DNA of 19,897 nt from Cytophagales bacterium (GTDB taxonomy: Bacteria > Bacteroidota > Bacteroidia > Cytophagales > Cyclobacteriaceae), in NCBI GenBank assembly GCA_003454975.1, contig DMST01000209.1, positions 31,400 to 51,296 of the forward strand, in the 5' to 3' direction. Under the pieces are notes generated by a model. It ran no database searches. It was given only the letters and a program-made list of their open reading frames with translations, and was not told the DNA's origin. The translations under genes were made by a program, and so were the position numbers. Below are positions 1 to 7,928 of the stretch, one piece after another (position 1 is the stretch's first letter; each line of letters starts with the position of its first letter).

Positions 1-2268
1 ACCCTGACGCTGCTGGTACAACTCGAAGCGACTAGGCGCATCAACCGGAGGCCAGTAGTTATTGTCCTCGTCAGTATCAGCAGTCTCACGGTAAGGATCC
101 AGACGTACACTCACTACTTCTTTCTGCTTAGGGAATACCTTAGTAATCTGGTGCTCATGCTTCCTCCAAATCTCAGCGGGAATCCGCTCTACCTCAGTAG
201 TACCGTCAGCATAGGTCCATTCCAAGATGATGGGCATTACCAATCCACCAATGTTGTCGAAAGTAAGCTCGTAGAAATTCCAGTTTCCGCCCATCAATTC
301 CTTTTCTTCATCGTCCAAATTGCTAGTAAACGAACGATACTGGGTGCGGTACTCCTGACGAACCTCGAAACGGTCGTAGCTATTATAGAAATCACGCAGG
401 TCTGGGCGAGCTTCCATTACCGTTTCCATATCACCTTCCATGTTGCGAGTACGCGAAATGTGCTCAGAATCCTTCTTGTATTCCGCCGCTGCCATTGGCA
501 ACTCTACATCGGGATTCATGGTGTTCATCTTGTACCCATTCATGTTGGTGATAGCAATGTCCACATGATCGATGGAGTAGAACCACCCCTTCCAGAACCA
601 GTCAAGGTCAACACCGGAGGCATCTTCCATAGTACGGAAGAAATCGTCTGGAGTAGGGTGGCGGAATGCCCAACGGCGACTGTACTCTTTGAATGCATAA
701 TCAAACAACTCTCGGCCCATTACGGTCTCTCGTAGGATATTCAAAGCCGTAGCAGGCTTGGCATAAGCATTCGCGCCAAACTGGCGAATCTGCTCAGAGT
801 TGGTCATGATAGGACGGATATTCTCGGGATCTCCTCCCATATAAGGGGCGATTTTGTAGGCAGGGCCACGACGGCTAGGATAGTCATGATCCCACTCTTG
901 CTCAGTAAGGAACTGAACGAAAGTATTCAAGCCCTCATCCATCCAAGTCCACTGACGTTCGTCAGAGTTTACAATCATAGGGAAGAAGTTATGGCCTACC
1001 TCATGGATGATTACCCCAATCATACCATACTTCACTCGCTCCGAATAAGTGCCATCATCTTCAGTACGGCCGTAGTTGAAGCAGATCATGGGGTACTCCA
1101 TACCGTTGGATGCCTCCACCGAAATAGCCTTTGGATAAGGATAAGGAATGGTAAATTTTGAATACACCTGTAACGTATGTGCTACTACTTCGGTGCTGTA
1201 CTTCCGGTACAGAGCATACGCCTCTTTAGGATAATAGCTCATAGCCCAAACACGCTCGCCACCTTCAATATCTACACCCATGGCGTCCCAGATGTATTTT
1301 CGCGAGGAACCAAAAGCAAAGTCCCGTACATCCTCGGCAAAGAATTCCCAAGTACGAGTCTTCTTCTGCTGGCGCTTCTCTGCTTTTTTAGCTTCTGCCA
1401 GGGTCACAATTTCCACCGGGCGGTCGCTGTCCCAGGCCTCTTCCAAACGCTGGCGTTCCTCATCAGAAAGTACCTCTTCAGGATTCTGCAAGGTACCAGT
1501 AGCACAAACCACGTGATCTTCGGGCACCGTAATGCGAACACGGTAGTCACCAAAAGTGAGCGCAAACTCACCACGGCCCATGAACTGTTTGTGTTGCCAT
1601 CCTTCAAAGTCACTATAAACAGCCATGCGGGGGAACCACTGTGTGATGGTGAATAGGTGGTTGCCGTCCTCAGGGAAGTACTCATAACCTCCGCGTCCGC
1701 CCATCAGGTTGCGGTCGTTGATGTTGTAGTACCAATCAATATTGAACTCAAAAGTACCTCCGGGAGCCAATTCTTCAGGCAAGTCTACCCGCATCATAGT
1801 CCAGTTGATGGTGTAAGCCAAGTCATTCCCGTTGGCGTCGGTTACCTTTTGGATCTTATGCCCGCCATCAAAGTTATAACCAAACAAACGCTGAAGTTGG
1901 CGCTTGCCCATTTCATCGTTCATCTCAGTTTCCTCGGTCTTATAGGTATCTGAGTCTTCAGCACGCATATTCTGATCCAATTGCACCCACAAGTAGCGCA
2001 AGGGATCGGGTGAGTTGTTGGTATAGGTGATAGTCTCCGAACCAATGATTTGGAGCTTTTCTTCGTCCAACGTTACATCAATTTCGTAGTCTGCTTGCTG
2101 TTGCCAATAGTTTGGCCCGGGGGCACCGCTCGCGGTACGGAACATGTTAGGGGAGCGGAGCTCGGTGCCCAGTTGCTCAAATTTCCCTTCATATTCGCCG
2201 GTTTGGGCAAACGCACTAGCTACAGTTGCCAGCACCAATGCCATCGTGGTAAGGTTCTTCTTTATCAT
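1..2268 (-). CDS. Secreted M1-family zinc metallopeptidase (3' end off window)
   Basis: The reading frame is open from the ATG at 2268-2266 to the window edge, giving 756 codons with no stop; the C-terminus is missing. The N-terminus is a signal peptide (MIKKN, a hydrophobic run, then AFA|Q). The M1 active site is complete: GMEY exopeptidase motif at residues 389-392 (GAMEN equivalent), HEVGH zinc site at 422-426 (bases 991-1005), the third zinc ligand E445 exactly 18 residues later in WMDEGLN, and a candidate transition-state tyrosine Y502 in the AYAKP segment. M1 enzymes remove N-terminal residues from peptides; the signal peptide points to the periplasm or cell surface. A charged Lys/Glu-rich stretch lies near residues 288-305, before the catalytic domain. 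The gene is followed upstream on the same strand by a terminated lipoprotein gene, so it is probably transcribed alone. The family is certain; the substrate is unknown. Confidence 0.93.
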   Translation of the reverse strand, partial: MIKKNLTTMALVLATVASAFAQTGEYEGKFEQLGTELRSPNMFRTASGAPGPNYWQQQADYEIDVTLDEEKLQIIGSETITYTNNSPDPLRYLWVQLDQNMRAEDSDTYKTEETEMNDEMGKRQLQRLFGYNFDGGHKIQKVTDANGNDLAYTINWTMMRVDLPEELAPGGTFEFNIDWYYNINDRNLMGGRGGYEYFPEDGNHLFTITQWFPRMAVYSDFEGWQHKQFMGRGEFALTFGDYRVRITVPEDHVVCATGTLQNPEEVLSDEERQRLEEAWDSDRPVEIVTLAEAKKAEKRQQKKTRTWEFFAEDVRDFAFGSSRKYIWDAMGVDIEGGERVWAMSYYPKEAYALYRKYSTEVVAHTLQVYSKFTIPYPYPKAISVEASNGMEYPMICFNYGRTEDDGTYSERVKYGMIGVIIHEVGHNFFPMIVNSDERQWTWMDEGLNTFVQFLTEQEWDHDYPSRRGPAYKIAPYMGGDPENIRPIMTNSEQIRQFGANAYAKPATALNILRETVMGRELFDYAFKEYSRRWAFRHPTPDDFFRTMEDASGVDLDWFWKGWFYSIDHVDIAITNMNGYKMNTMNPDVELPMAAAEYKKDSEHISRTRNMEGDMETVMEARPDLRDFYNSYDRFEVRQEYRTQYRSFTSNLDDEEKELMGGNWNFYELTFDNIGGLVMPIILEWTYADGTTEVERIPAEIWRKHEHQITKVFPKQKEVVSVRLDPYRETADTDEDNNYWPPVDAPSRFELYQQRQG

Positions 2269-2373
2269 GCCTTTCCTTAATTATTGGAATAGGCTGGAAT
2301 TTAGCATTATCCTAAGCTGACCCCTATAGGGTTTTTGCAGATGTCACATAGCATGGCTGAATGGTAACCGCTG

Positions 2374-2403
2374 AAAAAAAGAAAGGTCCGCCAAAAGCGG
2401 ACC
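2374..2403 (-). terminator. Rho-independent terminator of the von Willebrand A lipoprotein gene
   Basis: A perfect 7-bp GC-rich stem (arms 2385-2391 and 2397-2403, GGTCCGC/GCGGACC) encloses a 5-nt loop. Read on the minus strand it is followed by a T-rich tract (complement of 2374-2384). It lies 35 bases past the stop of the minus-strand gene at 2438-3583. Confidence 0.85.
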
Positions 2404-2437
2404 ATTCAGGTTTGGGTAAGATGAACAAGAAAAAATA

Positions 2438-3583
2438 TTACTCTGAATATTCTGTAATCAGCCGTATGAGGAGTTCATTCAAAAACTCAACTTCATACTG
2501 GCCAACGGTTGGTTCAATTTTTTCTTCACCCACACCACTGTGGTTGGTGATGAAGACATAAGTGCCATTTGTAGACAAGGCCATGAGTCGCATCAGAAAC
2601 TCTGTTTGTTTATCGATGCCACTGGCCGTAACTGGGATGATCTTAATTCCCCTCTGTGCAGCCTTTTCTACACTATTTTGGATAGACTCCACCACCGCTC
2701 GGTTTTCATGAGGGGGTGCATCTAGGACTAAGAATAGCAGACGCGCAATGGCTGTAGAGTCCCAAGGATTCAAATCAATGGATTCCTGAAGCGCAGTGTG
2801 GACTGCTTCTTCATAATCACCCCCTCCATTCGCAGATTGGCCTTTCAGAAAATCAAGCACAACACCTACATCGCTATTGAGCCATTCTGGTCTGGTTACG
2901 TAGTCATCTCCCTCATCCCGGTATACCATGGCACCGGTTTCAATCTGTAAACCGGATAAATTCTGGTGTACCCTATTGATCACATCTTCTAGTTCTACTT
3001 TCAAGTACTCCAACTCATCACCCATTGAGCCGGTAGCATCAATCGTGAACATAATCTGAACCTTACGCTCACTCGTCTCAATGCTTGAAGGATTAACTTG
3101 AATGCTATCAGAAACCTGATCCAGAGGTTGAAGGAACAGCAACTCCCCTTGTTGACGTACCCGTATTTGGGTTACCGTAGATGCTTGGTATTCTAGCAAA
3201 TCATCCCAAAGATCTACCTTACCTGAGTTGTCCGTCATGGAGCGCCACATAGTAGCACCGTTTTCATCAATCAGGGATACTTCTGCATTGGGAATAGCAT
3301 TGCCGGATACATCCGTAATGGTGAGTGGGTAACGATGCAAAGCATCAATTTCCCAGCGGCTTATTGCCAACCCTAACTCTTCATTTTGATTATATAGCGA
3401 TAACCAAAAGTCCCAGTTATCAGAATCATTCCACTCTCCAGCCGTAATTACTCCTGGCTCAAGGGAAGTATCATCCCCATTATCATTGGGGTTAGATAAT
3501 TCAGCCTCTGGGGTTATCCCGTCGTAATAGCAGCCCGATAAGAAAAAGCCTAGTAGAATTAAAGAAAGTAAACGTTTCACCAT
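2438..3583 (-). CDS. Lipoprotein with von Willebrand factor A domain
   Basis: 381 residues. The N-terminus is a type II signal peptide with lipobox LSGC (Cys18), so the mature protein is lipid-anchored on the periplasmic face or the cell surface. Residues about 85-125 resemble a carboxypeptidase-regulatory-like beta-sandwich (LTITDVSGNAIPNAEVSL ... TDNSGKVDLW). Residues about 174-375 are a von Willebrand A domain: the strand KVQIMFTID leads into DATGS (D182, G185, S186), a MIDAS-type metal site in which T184 stands where the classical DxSxS motif has its first Ser. GGGDYEEAVHTAL (253-265) and LVLDAPPHE (285-293) match later conserved parts of the fold. The domain normally mediates metal-dependent protein binding. 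No MoxR ATPase or partner gene adjoins it; the gene has its own terminator and appears monocistronic. The ligand is unknown. Confidence 0.88.
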   Translation of the reverse strand: MVKRLLSLILLGFFLSGCYYDGITPEAELSNPNDNGDDTSLEPGVITAGEWNDSDNWDFWLSLYNQNEELGLAISRWEIDALHRYPLTITDVSGNAIPNAEVSLIDENGATMWRSMTDNSGKVDLWDDLLEYQASTVTQIRVRQQGELLFLQPLDQVSDSIQVNPSSIETSERKVQIMFTIDATGSMGDELEYLKVELEDVINRVHQNLSGLQIETGAMVYRDEGDDYVTRPEWLNSDVGVVLDFLKGQSANGGGDYEEAVHTALQESIDLNPWDSTAIARLLFLVLDAPPHENRAVVESIQNSVEKAAQRGIKIIPVTASGIDKQTEFLMRLMALSTNGTYVFITNHSGVGEEKIEPTVGQYEVEFLNELLIRLITEYSE

Positions 3584-3585
3584 AT

Positions 3586-3599
3586 ACTCTATTTAGAGT
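3586..3599. promoter_or_regulatory. Short inverted repeat at the start of the lipoprotein gene
   Basis: ACTCTA/TAGAGT arms of 6 bp with a 2-base centre lie 2 bases upstream of the ATG at 3583-3581. It could be an operator or a hairpin in the 5' untranslated region that affects ribosome access. The sequence is AT-rich and short, so chance is a real possibility. Confidence 0.25.
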
Positions 3600-3656
3600 C
3601 CTCCCGCATACATTCGGTAGGACCCCTTTGGTCACGGATTGGTTGGGGAAAATGCA

Positions 3657-3687
3657 TAAAAAAAGGCCTCTGAAATTCAGAGACCTT
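3657..3687 (-). terminator. Rho-independent terminator of the SPOR-domain gene
   Basis: Read on the minus strand, the stem AAGGTCTCTGA / TCAGAGGCCTT pairs fully with one U.G wobble, closes on a 3-nt loop, and runs into seven T residues (complement of 3658-3664). It lies 29 bases past the stop codon at 3716. On the plus strand the same position is a C.A mismatch, which supports minus-strand function. Confidence 0.85.
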
Positions 3688-3715
3688 CCGTTCAATTTAT
3701 CGTTGTGGGGAGTTA

Positions 3716-4363
3716 TCAGATCACTCCTTCCAATACATCTTTCAAAGAAACTCGCTCACCATCCTTATAAGGTACAATCCAAGCATCCTTCACGCCCATA
3801 TCACGCAAGTATTTCTTGAACACATCCGCTTCCCAATAATCCCGAAACTCGCCCAGTGTGATTCGCTGAGTACCATCTTCGGATATCTCTCCGGCAAAAT
3901 TGGGGTGGTTGTCAAAGTACTTGGAAAGGTCCTTTTGGCGGAAGGCGCCAATTTGAACCCGGAAAAGAACACCCTGAGTAACTCGGTTACGGTTTCGTGG
4001 CTCCGGAGGACGCTCAGTATCGGGCTGTTGAGGAACTGCCGGACGAGAAGCCAATTCTTGTTGGGCTTCTGCAAGCTGGGCTTCCAAGGATGAAACTTCA
4101 TCAGATAAAGAGTTCTTTTCCTGTAGCAAAGTAGAAATCTGTTGATCCTTGCCGGCTACCGTCTGACGAAGTGAAGTTAAGTCTGCACTCATGGACTGCA
4201 TAGACTGCTTCATGTCATAATACTCTTCTTCAGAAAGCCGCTTCAACTCTTTCTTGATGGCTTTACGCTCTGCTTTTGACAAGCTAGCCCAATCCTGGGC
4301 TGTGGCCTCAGACACCAGGCCAAAAGTGCTCATCACTAGTAATCCAATTAGAATGCGCTTCAT
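3716..4363 (-). CDS. Secreted coiled-coil protein with C-terminal SPOR-like domain
   Basis: 215 residues from the ATG at 4363-4361. An in-frame start 57 bases further upstream would add 19 residues in front of a good signal peptide, so the internal ATG is preferred. Residues 1-22 are a signal peptide (MKRIL, hydrophobic core, ATA|Q). Residues about 25-105 are a charged heptad-rich coiled coil beginning with Lys/Glu-rich LSKAERKAIKKEL. Residues 106-128 are a Pro/Arg-rich linker, and residues about 131-200 a SPOR-like fold (VLFRVQIGAF ... ITLGEFRDYWEADVFKKYL ... DAWIVPYKDGERV). SPOR domains bind glycan strands lacking stem peptides and often bring proteins to the septum. The likely place is the periplasm, perhaps bridging wall and another envelope component through the coiled coil. 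It lies 66 bases downstream of fumC, which is probably incidental. Confidence 0.82.
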   Translation of the reverse strand: MKRILIGLLVMSTFGLVSEATAQDWASLSKAERKAIKKELKRLSEEEYYDMKQSMQSMSADLTSLRQTVAGKDQQISTLLQEKNSLSDEVSSLEAQLAEAQQELASRPAVPQQPDTERPPEPRNRNRVTQGVLFRVQIGAFRQKDLSKYFDNHPNFAGEISEDGTQRITLGEFRDYWEADVFKKYLRDMGVKDAWIVPYKDGERVSLKDVLEGVI

Positions 4364-4417
4364 GGATGTATTTATGCCTAATTTCCCCACAATGTACAAA
4401 AATTCTGTAGAAAATGT

Positions 4418-4437
4418 CAAAATGGATTATCAATCCA
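4418..4437 (-). terminator. Weak possible terminator overlapping the fumC stop
   Basis: On the minus strand TGGATT-GAT-AATCCA forms a 6-bp hairpin with a 3-nt loop followed by TTTTG. The stop codon of fumC lies inside the hairpin. GC content is low and the U-tract short, so termination may be only partial, with some readthrough into the SPOR gene. Confidence 0.3.
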
Positions 4438-5833
4438 GGCTACCAATCATTTTAGACGGATCTACCCACTCATCGAACTGTTCTGCAGTAAGTAATTCCA
4501 ATGCCAAAGCCGCCTCTTTCAGGGTAGTTCCCTCAGCATGAGCCTTCTTCGCAATTTTAGCAGCGTTGTCATAGCCAATGTGCGTGTTGAGTGCCGTAAC
4601 CAACATCAATGAGTTATTCAGGTGGCGTGTAATTACCTCCTGATTGGGCTCTATTCCGCTGGCACAATTTGCATCAAAACTGGCACAGGCATCTCCAATC
4701 AGGCGGGCGGAGTTCAGAAGATTGAAGACCATCATGGGTTTGAAAACATTAAGTTCAAAATGACCTGACATTCCTCCAGCAGCAACGGCCACGTCGTTTC
4801 CGATAACCTGAGCACATACCATAGTCAAGGCTTCAGCCTGAGTAGGGTTTACCTTACCTGGCATGATGGATGACCCGGGTTCGTTAGAGGGTATCATGAT
4901 TTCACCTATACCTGAGCGTGGACCAGAGGCCAGCATACGAATATCGTTCCCTATTTTCATGAGACTTACCGCCAGCTGCTTGAGAGCCCCATGGGATTCT
5001 ACCATAGCATCGTGTGCGGCCAACGCCTCAAATTTATTGGGAGCAGTCACAAAAGGTAGCTTGGTCAGCTCAGCAATCGTCTCGGCTACCTTTACGGCAT
5101 AGCCTTTTGGGGTATTCAACCCCGTACCAACAGCTGTGCCTCCCAGAGCCAATTCAGATAGGTGAGTCAATGTATTCTTCAAGGCACGTATTCCGTGGTC
5201 AAGCTGTGCTACATAGCCTGAAAACTCCATGCCCAAGGTAAGTGGGGTAGCATCCATAAAATGAGTACGACCAATCTTTACCACCTCCTGAAATGCCTTA
5301 GCCTTGGCATCCAAGGTATCGCGCAGTTGCTGTACCTTAGGGAGGGTATGCTCTACCAGGATCTTATATCCCGCTATATGCATAGCAGTGGGGAAGGTAT
5401 CATTAGAGGATTGTGATTTATTCACATCATCATTGGGATGTACCTTCTTTTTTTCGTCAGTGAGGCTACCGCCTAGCAGCACGTGAGCGCGGTTGGCAAC
5501 TACCTCATTTACATTCATGTTGCTTTGGGTGCCCGACCCTGTTTGCCAAACCACCAAGGGAAATTGATCATCGAGCTGCCCGGCCAAAATCTCATCACAT
5601 GCCTTGCCAATTACCTCGGCTTTTTCGGCAGCCAAAACGCCCAATTCCTGGTTGGTAAGCGCGGCTGACTTTTTCAGATAAGCAAACGCGTATACAATCT
5701 CAAGGGGCATTTTCATGGTAGCAGACCCGATATCGAAGTTTTGCTTCGAGCGCTGGGTTTGAGCACCCCAGTATTTTTCGGCGGGTACTTCTACCACGCC
5801 CATCGTATCTCTTTCTTGACGAAATTCTGACAT
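4430..5833 (-). CDS. fumC: Fumarate hydratase, class II
   Basis: 467 residues, the usual length for class II fumarase. It interconverts fumarate and L-malate in the citric acid cycle in the cytoplasm and needs no iron-sulfur cluster. Conserved blocks are all present: TGSGTQSNMNVNEV (98-111), SSNDTFPTA (142-150), GRTHFMDATPLTLG (188-201) with catalytic-region His191, and the signature loop GSSIMPGKVNP (320-330) carrying the flexible catalytic serine. The C-terminus TTLKEAALALELLTAEQFDEWV is also typical. The ATG at 5833 begins MSEFRQERDTMG, the normal start of the family. Aspartase and argininosuccinate lyase share the fold, but the length and loops fit fumarase. A Bacteroidota-type promoter lies about 45-80 bases upstream, and the gene appears to be transcribed from it on its own. 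Confidence 0.97.
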   Translation of the reverse strand: MSEFRQERDTMGVVEVPAEKYWGAQTQRSKQNFDIGSATMKMPLEIVYAFAYLKKSAALTNQELGVLAAEKAEVIGKACDEILAGQLDDQFPLVVWQTGSGTQSNMNVNEVVANRAHVLLGGSLTDEKKKVHPNDDVNKSQSSNDTFPTAMHIAGYKILVEHTLPKVQQLRDTLDAKAKAFQEVVKIGRTHFMDATPLTLGMEFSGYVAQLDHGIRALKNTLTHLSELALGGTAVGTGLNTPKGYAVKVAETIAELTKLPFVTAPNKFEALAAHDAMVESHGALKQLAVSLMKIGNDIRMLASGPRSGIGEIMIPSNEPGSSIMPGKVNPTQAEALTMVCAQVIGNDVAVAAGGMSGHFELNVFKPMMVFNLLNSARLIGDACASFDANCASGIEPNQEVITRHLNNSLMLVTALNTHIGYDNAAKIAKKAHAEGTTLKEAALALELLTAEQFDEWVDPSKMIGSLD

Positions 5834-6088
5834 GATCTGTGCAGATTATTTTGATCTGTGATGGTGTTTATTGTCGCAAAGTTAGTAACAAATGCGAGGG
5901 GTAATGTTCAAAAATCTTGAATTTGTGCAACTATTTTGTAACCTAATCTTAGCCTTTCCGTTCTATAGGCAAAGCTAAATTCAAAATATTGCATTTTTTA
6001 GTTTTCATGTTTTGATAGTTTACAGGTAACACAGTCTAGGGGGTCTTATTCACATTAAGGCCCCTTAACTTTTTTATAGGCTCCCGTA
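5834..6088. other. Spacer between fumC and the cupin gene
   Basis: 255 bases without a credible gene. It holds the candidate fumC promoter (5877-5912) and, near the cupin end, a small palindrome TTAAGG-CC-CCTTAA (6055-6068) that is not followed by a T-tract in the minus direction, so no clear terminator for the OxyR unit is visible. The middle is AT-rich with nothing else recognisable. Confidence 0.6.
5877..5912 (-). promoter_or_regulatory. Candidate Bacteroidota promoter of fumC
   Basis: On the minus strand an exact -7 element TAACTTTG (complement of 5877-5884) is preceded, after 24 bases, by TTTG (complement of 5909-5912). The known consensus is TTTG about 19-21 bases before TAnnTTTG, so the element match is exact but the spacing is long. 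It lies 43 bases upstream of the fumC ATG. Confidence 0.4.
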
Positions 6089-6454
6089 CTAATCTTCCCT
6101 GTTTACGCCCTCAATGGTAAAGGCAGGTACGCACACTGACCAATATTCCGCATCCTCTTCAAAGGGATTACTGTAACGAATCCTCGCACCCTTTCGGATC
6201 AATATCGATTCTCCGGCTTGCAATACCACCTCCTCTCCGTCTATTTCTATTTTCTTTTTACCTCGCACCATTAAGGTAATTTCATCAAAAGCTGGAGTTT
6301 GATGAGGCTCTTCCCAACCAGAAGGGGCCACCATATGAGCTATACTAAAGGCACTATCTCCAGAACTAGGATGTCCGTAGTGTTCCTCTATCAATTTGCC
6401 ATCCGTGGTAGGTACCACAAAGGGCTTATCTTGTTTTATGTAGTTCTTTGCCAT
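6089..6454 (-). CDS. Small cupin-domain protein downstream of oxyR
   Basis: 121 residues from the ATG at 6454-6452 (MAKNYIKQDKPFVV). An in-frame start at 6496 would overlap oxyR by 26 bases and add a poorly shaped N-terminus, so the shorter form is preferred. The single cupin barrel is seen in GWEEPHQTPAFDEITLMVRG (about 59-78), then EIDGEEVVLQAGESILIRKG and RIRYSNP. Compared with the cupin motifs G(X5)HxH(X3-4)E(X6)G and G(X5)PxG(X2)H(X3)N, the first His and the Glu remain, but the second His of motif 1 is Thr and the His of motif 2 is Arg. Metal binding may be lost or altered. The resemblance is to EutQ/DUF861-like cupins, whose roles vary. It starts 16 bases after the oxyR stop, so the two genes are probably co-transcribed. 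The function is not known. Confidence 0.8.
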   Translation of the reverse strand: MAKNYIKQDKPFVVPTTDGKLIEEHYGHPSSGDSAFSIAHMVAPSGWEEPHQTPAFDEITLMVRGKKKIEIDGEEVVLQAGESILIRKGARIRYSNPFEEDAEYWSVCVPAFTIEGVNRED

Positions 6455-6470
6455 GTATGGGGGTATTAGA

Positions 6471-7409
6471 TTAGGTGTTCCACAAAATGACCTCACCGTT
6501 TTGTTCCCTAGGTATGCCAGGAGGGATTGATTTTACAATTTCCTTAGACAATGCATCCAACATCTTCTTTTTTAGAAAACTACGGTGCATTACCATACTT
6601 ACTTCCCGTACTGGGCCTTGCACCAGAGTTCTGAGTTTTTTCTTGTCGTCAGGCGAAAGATCCAAAGCAGCCAGCTGGGGAAGAAGGGTTAATCCCGACT
6701 GTCGGTCAACCAAACGCTTAAGCGCTTCCAACGATCCACTTTCATAGCTTAGACTGCGCAAGGGACCAGTATTCCCTTCCTGTCCACACAGGTTGAGCAC
6801 CTGATTACGAAAGCAATGCCCCTCCTGCAATAGCCAAATATCTTCCAGATGAATCTGCCCAGGTTTTATTTCAGTAGCCTGAAACAAGGAGTGGCGTGGA
6901 GAAACGTATGCTTGAAAGGGTTCATAAAACAAGGGGGTCTCATAAATGGACGGATCTTCCGTAGGAGTCACCATGATACCCACGTCAAGTTTACCGTGTT
7001 TGAGGCCATACAAAACATCGGTGGAAAGTAACTCTTCTATGTGTAGCCTCACCTTGGGAAACTGCTCCAAAAAAGAGGCGACAAATCGTGGTACTAAATA
7101 AGGTGCTAGCGTAGGAATAATACCCAGTCTTAAGTCACCGGCCACCTCTTCCTTCTCTTCCTCCACCATCTCCCGAATCTTCTTGGATTCGTTCACTACC
7201 AAACGAGCTTGGTTGATCACCTTAGTACCAATTTCGGTAGGTACTACCGGCTGCTTGCTGCGATCGAACACCTTGATCCCCAGTTGATCTTCCAGCTTCT
7301 GGATTTGCATACTCAACGTAGGCTGTGTCACGTGGCATTCCCTGGCAGCTTTTGCAAAGTGACGATGGGTGTCCACCGCGATGATGTACTCCAACTGAGT
7401 AATGGTCAT
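6471..7409 (-). CDS. oxyR: OxyR-type LysR-family hydrogen peroxide sensor
   Basis: 312 residues. Residues 1-60 are the LysR winged-helix DNA-binding domain (MTITQLEYIIAVDTHRHFAK, HVTQPTLSMQIQKLEDQLG, IKVFDR). The linker helix follows, then a two-lobed regulatory domain from about residue 90. The diagnostic feature is GHCFRNQVLNLC at 197-208: Cys199 and Cys208 fall at exactly the residue numbers of the peroxidatic and resolving cysteines of E. coli OxyR, with His198 and Arg201 also in place. In that protein peroxide forms the C199-C208 disulfide and switches the tetramer on DNA. GSGLTLLPQL-like sequence (SGLTLLPQL, 238-246) is also OxyR-like. The gene sits in the middle of a compact unit: 7 bases after the SRPBCC stop and 16 before the cupin start. 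No catalase or peroxiredoxin gene is adjacent, so its main targets lie elsewhere. Confidence 0.93.
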   Translation of the reverse strand: MTITQLEYIIAVDTHRHFAKAARECHVTQPTLSMQIQKLEDQLGIKVFDRSKQPVVPTEIGTKVINQARLVVNESKKIREMVEEEKEEVAGDLRLGIIPTLAPYLVPRFVASFLEQFPKVRLHIEELLSTDVLYGLKHGKLDVGIMVTPTEDPSIYETPLFYEPFQAYVSPRHSLFQATEIKPGQIHLEDIWLLQEGHCFRNQVLNLCGQEGNTGPLRSLSYESGSLEALKRLVDRQSGLTLLPQLAALDLSPDDKKKLRTLVQGPVREVSMVMHRSFLKKKMLDALSKEIVKSIPPGIPREQNGEVILWNT

Positions 7410-7416
7410 GAAAAAT

Positions 7417-7854
7417 TCAGGCCTTAAAAAATGATCGATAAATGGGCTTGCGGTACCAAAATTGTAGAAACAGGACGGGATATAAAAGGGGAGTGAGCAG
7501 CCTAAGCGGTGCTTGGAAAGAAATGTCGTCTACAATCATAGAACCCGAACCATCCTGCAGAATCTGATGGTGGTGCCGCCAGTATTTTAGGAAGAATGGC
7601 AGGCTTTTGCCTTCGTCCACAAATCGAAACAGTCCCTCTTTGGTCTCATCTTCCGTAATATGGCTGGTCCATTTTTGCTTCAAGAGCAGAAAATTCAATT
7701 CCAAGCTGACTACATCTCCTGTTCGGCTACCATCAAACCGTAATAACTTCACTGGTGGAAACGGAGGGCTTAGCTTCATGAAAAGCTTTTCATTAAAGCC
7801 TGCCTTCACTTGATCAACCGTCTGTTCTACCTTCGTTTGAATTACAATTCTCAT
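7417..7854 (-). CDS. SRPBCC (START-like) ligand-binding protein
   Basis: 145 residues, cytoplasmic with no signal peptide. The pattern fits the small helix-grip SRPBCC fold: MRIVIQTKVEQTVDQVKAGFN (strand then helix), LSPPFPPVKLLRFDG, a central run of strands (VVSLELNFLLLKQKWTSHI), then DGSGSMIVDDISFQAP and a long amphipathic C-terminal segment rich in Leu, Phe and Tyr. Such proteins bind hydrophobic ligands in a deep cavity; the ligand cannot be read from sequence. It is the first gene of a unit with oxyR 7 bases downstream. The ATG directly abuts AGGAGG (complement of 7855-7860), too close to act as a normal Shine-Dalgarno site; the alternative in-frame codons nearby are not starts, so the ATG is kept. 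The 47-base divergent spacer to the DUF72 gene may hold both promoters. Confidence 0.72.
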   Translation of the reverse strand: MRIVIQTKVEQTVDQVKAGFNEKLFMKLSPPFPPVKLLRFDGSRTGDVVSLELNFLLLKQKWTSHITEDETKEGLFRFVDEGKSLPFFLKYWRHHHQILQDGSGSMIVDDISFQAPLRLLTPLLYPVLFLQFWYRKPIYRSFFKA

Positions 7855-7928
7855 CCTCCTGGGCTTTATGGTCTATAACAACGTATACCGAATTTGTTCT
7901 TTTGATAAAGGAATCGGATAATGTACTT

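Noticed and set aside
151..1953. Several plus-strand open frames of 90-194 codons across the left 2 kb.
   Set aside because: They are antisense to the M1 peptidase frame, which has a full set of catalytic motifs; the plus-strand products show no recognisable domains.
6055..6068. TTAAGG-CC-CCTTAA palindrome followed by a T-rich run on the plus strand, as a possible terminator.
   Set aside because: The loop is too small and no plus-strand gene ends there; in the minus direction, where the cupin gene ends, there is no T-tract after it.
6475..6747. Plus-strand frames opposite oxyR and similar ones opposite uvrA (15599-16666).
   Set aside because: They lie entirely within well-identified genes on the other strand and have no family resemblance.
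7855..7860. AGGAGG as a Shine-Dalgarno site for the SRPBCC gene.
   Set aside because: It touches the ATG directly with zero spacing, and no in-frame start codon lies at the proper distance; ribosomes of this phylum rely little on such sites.
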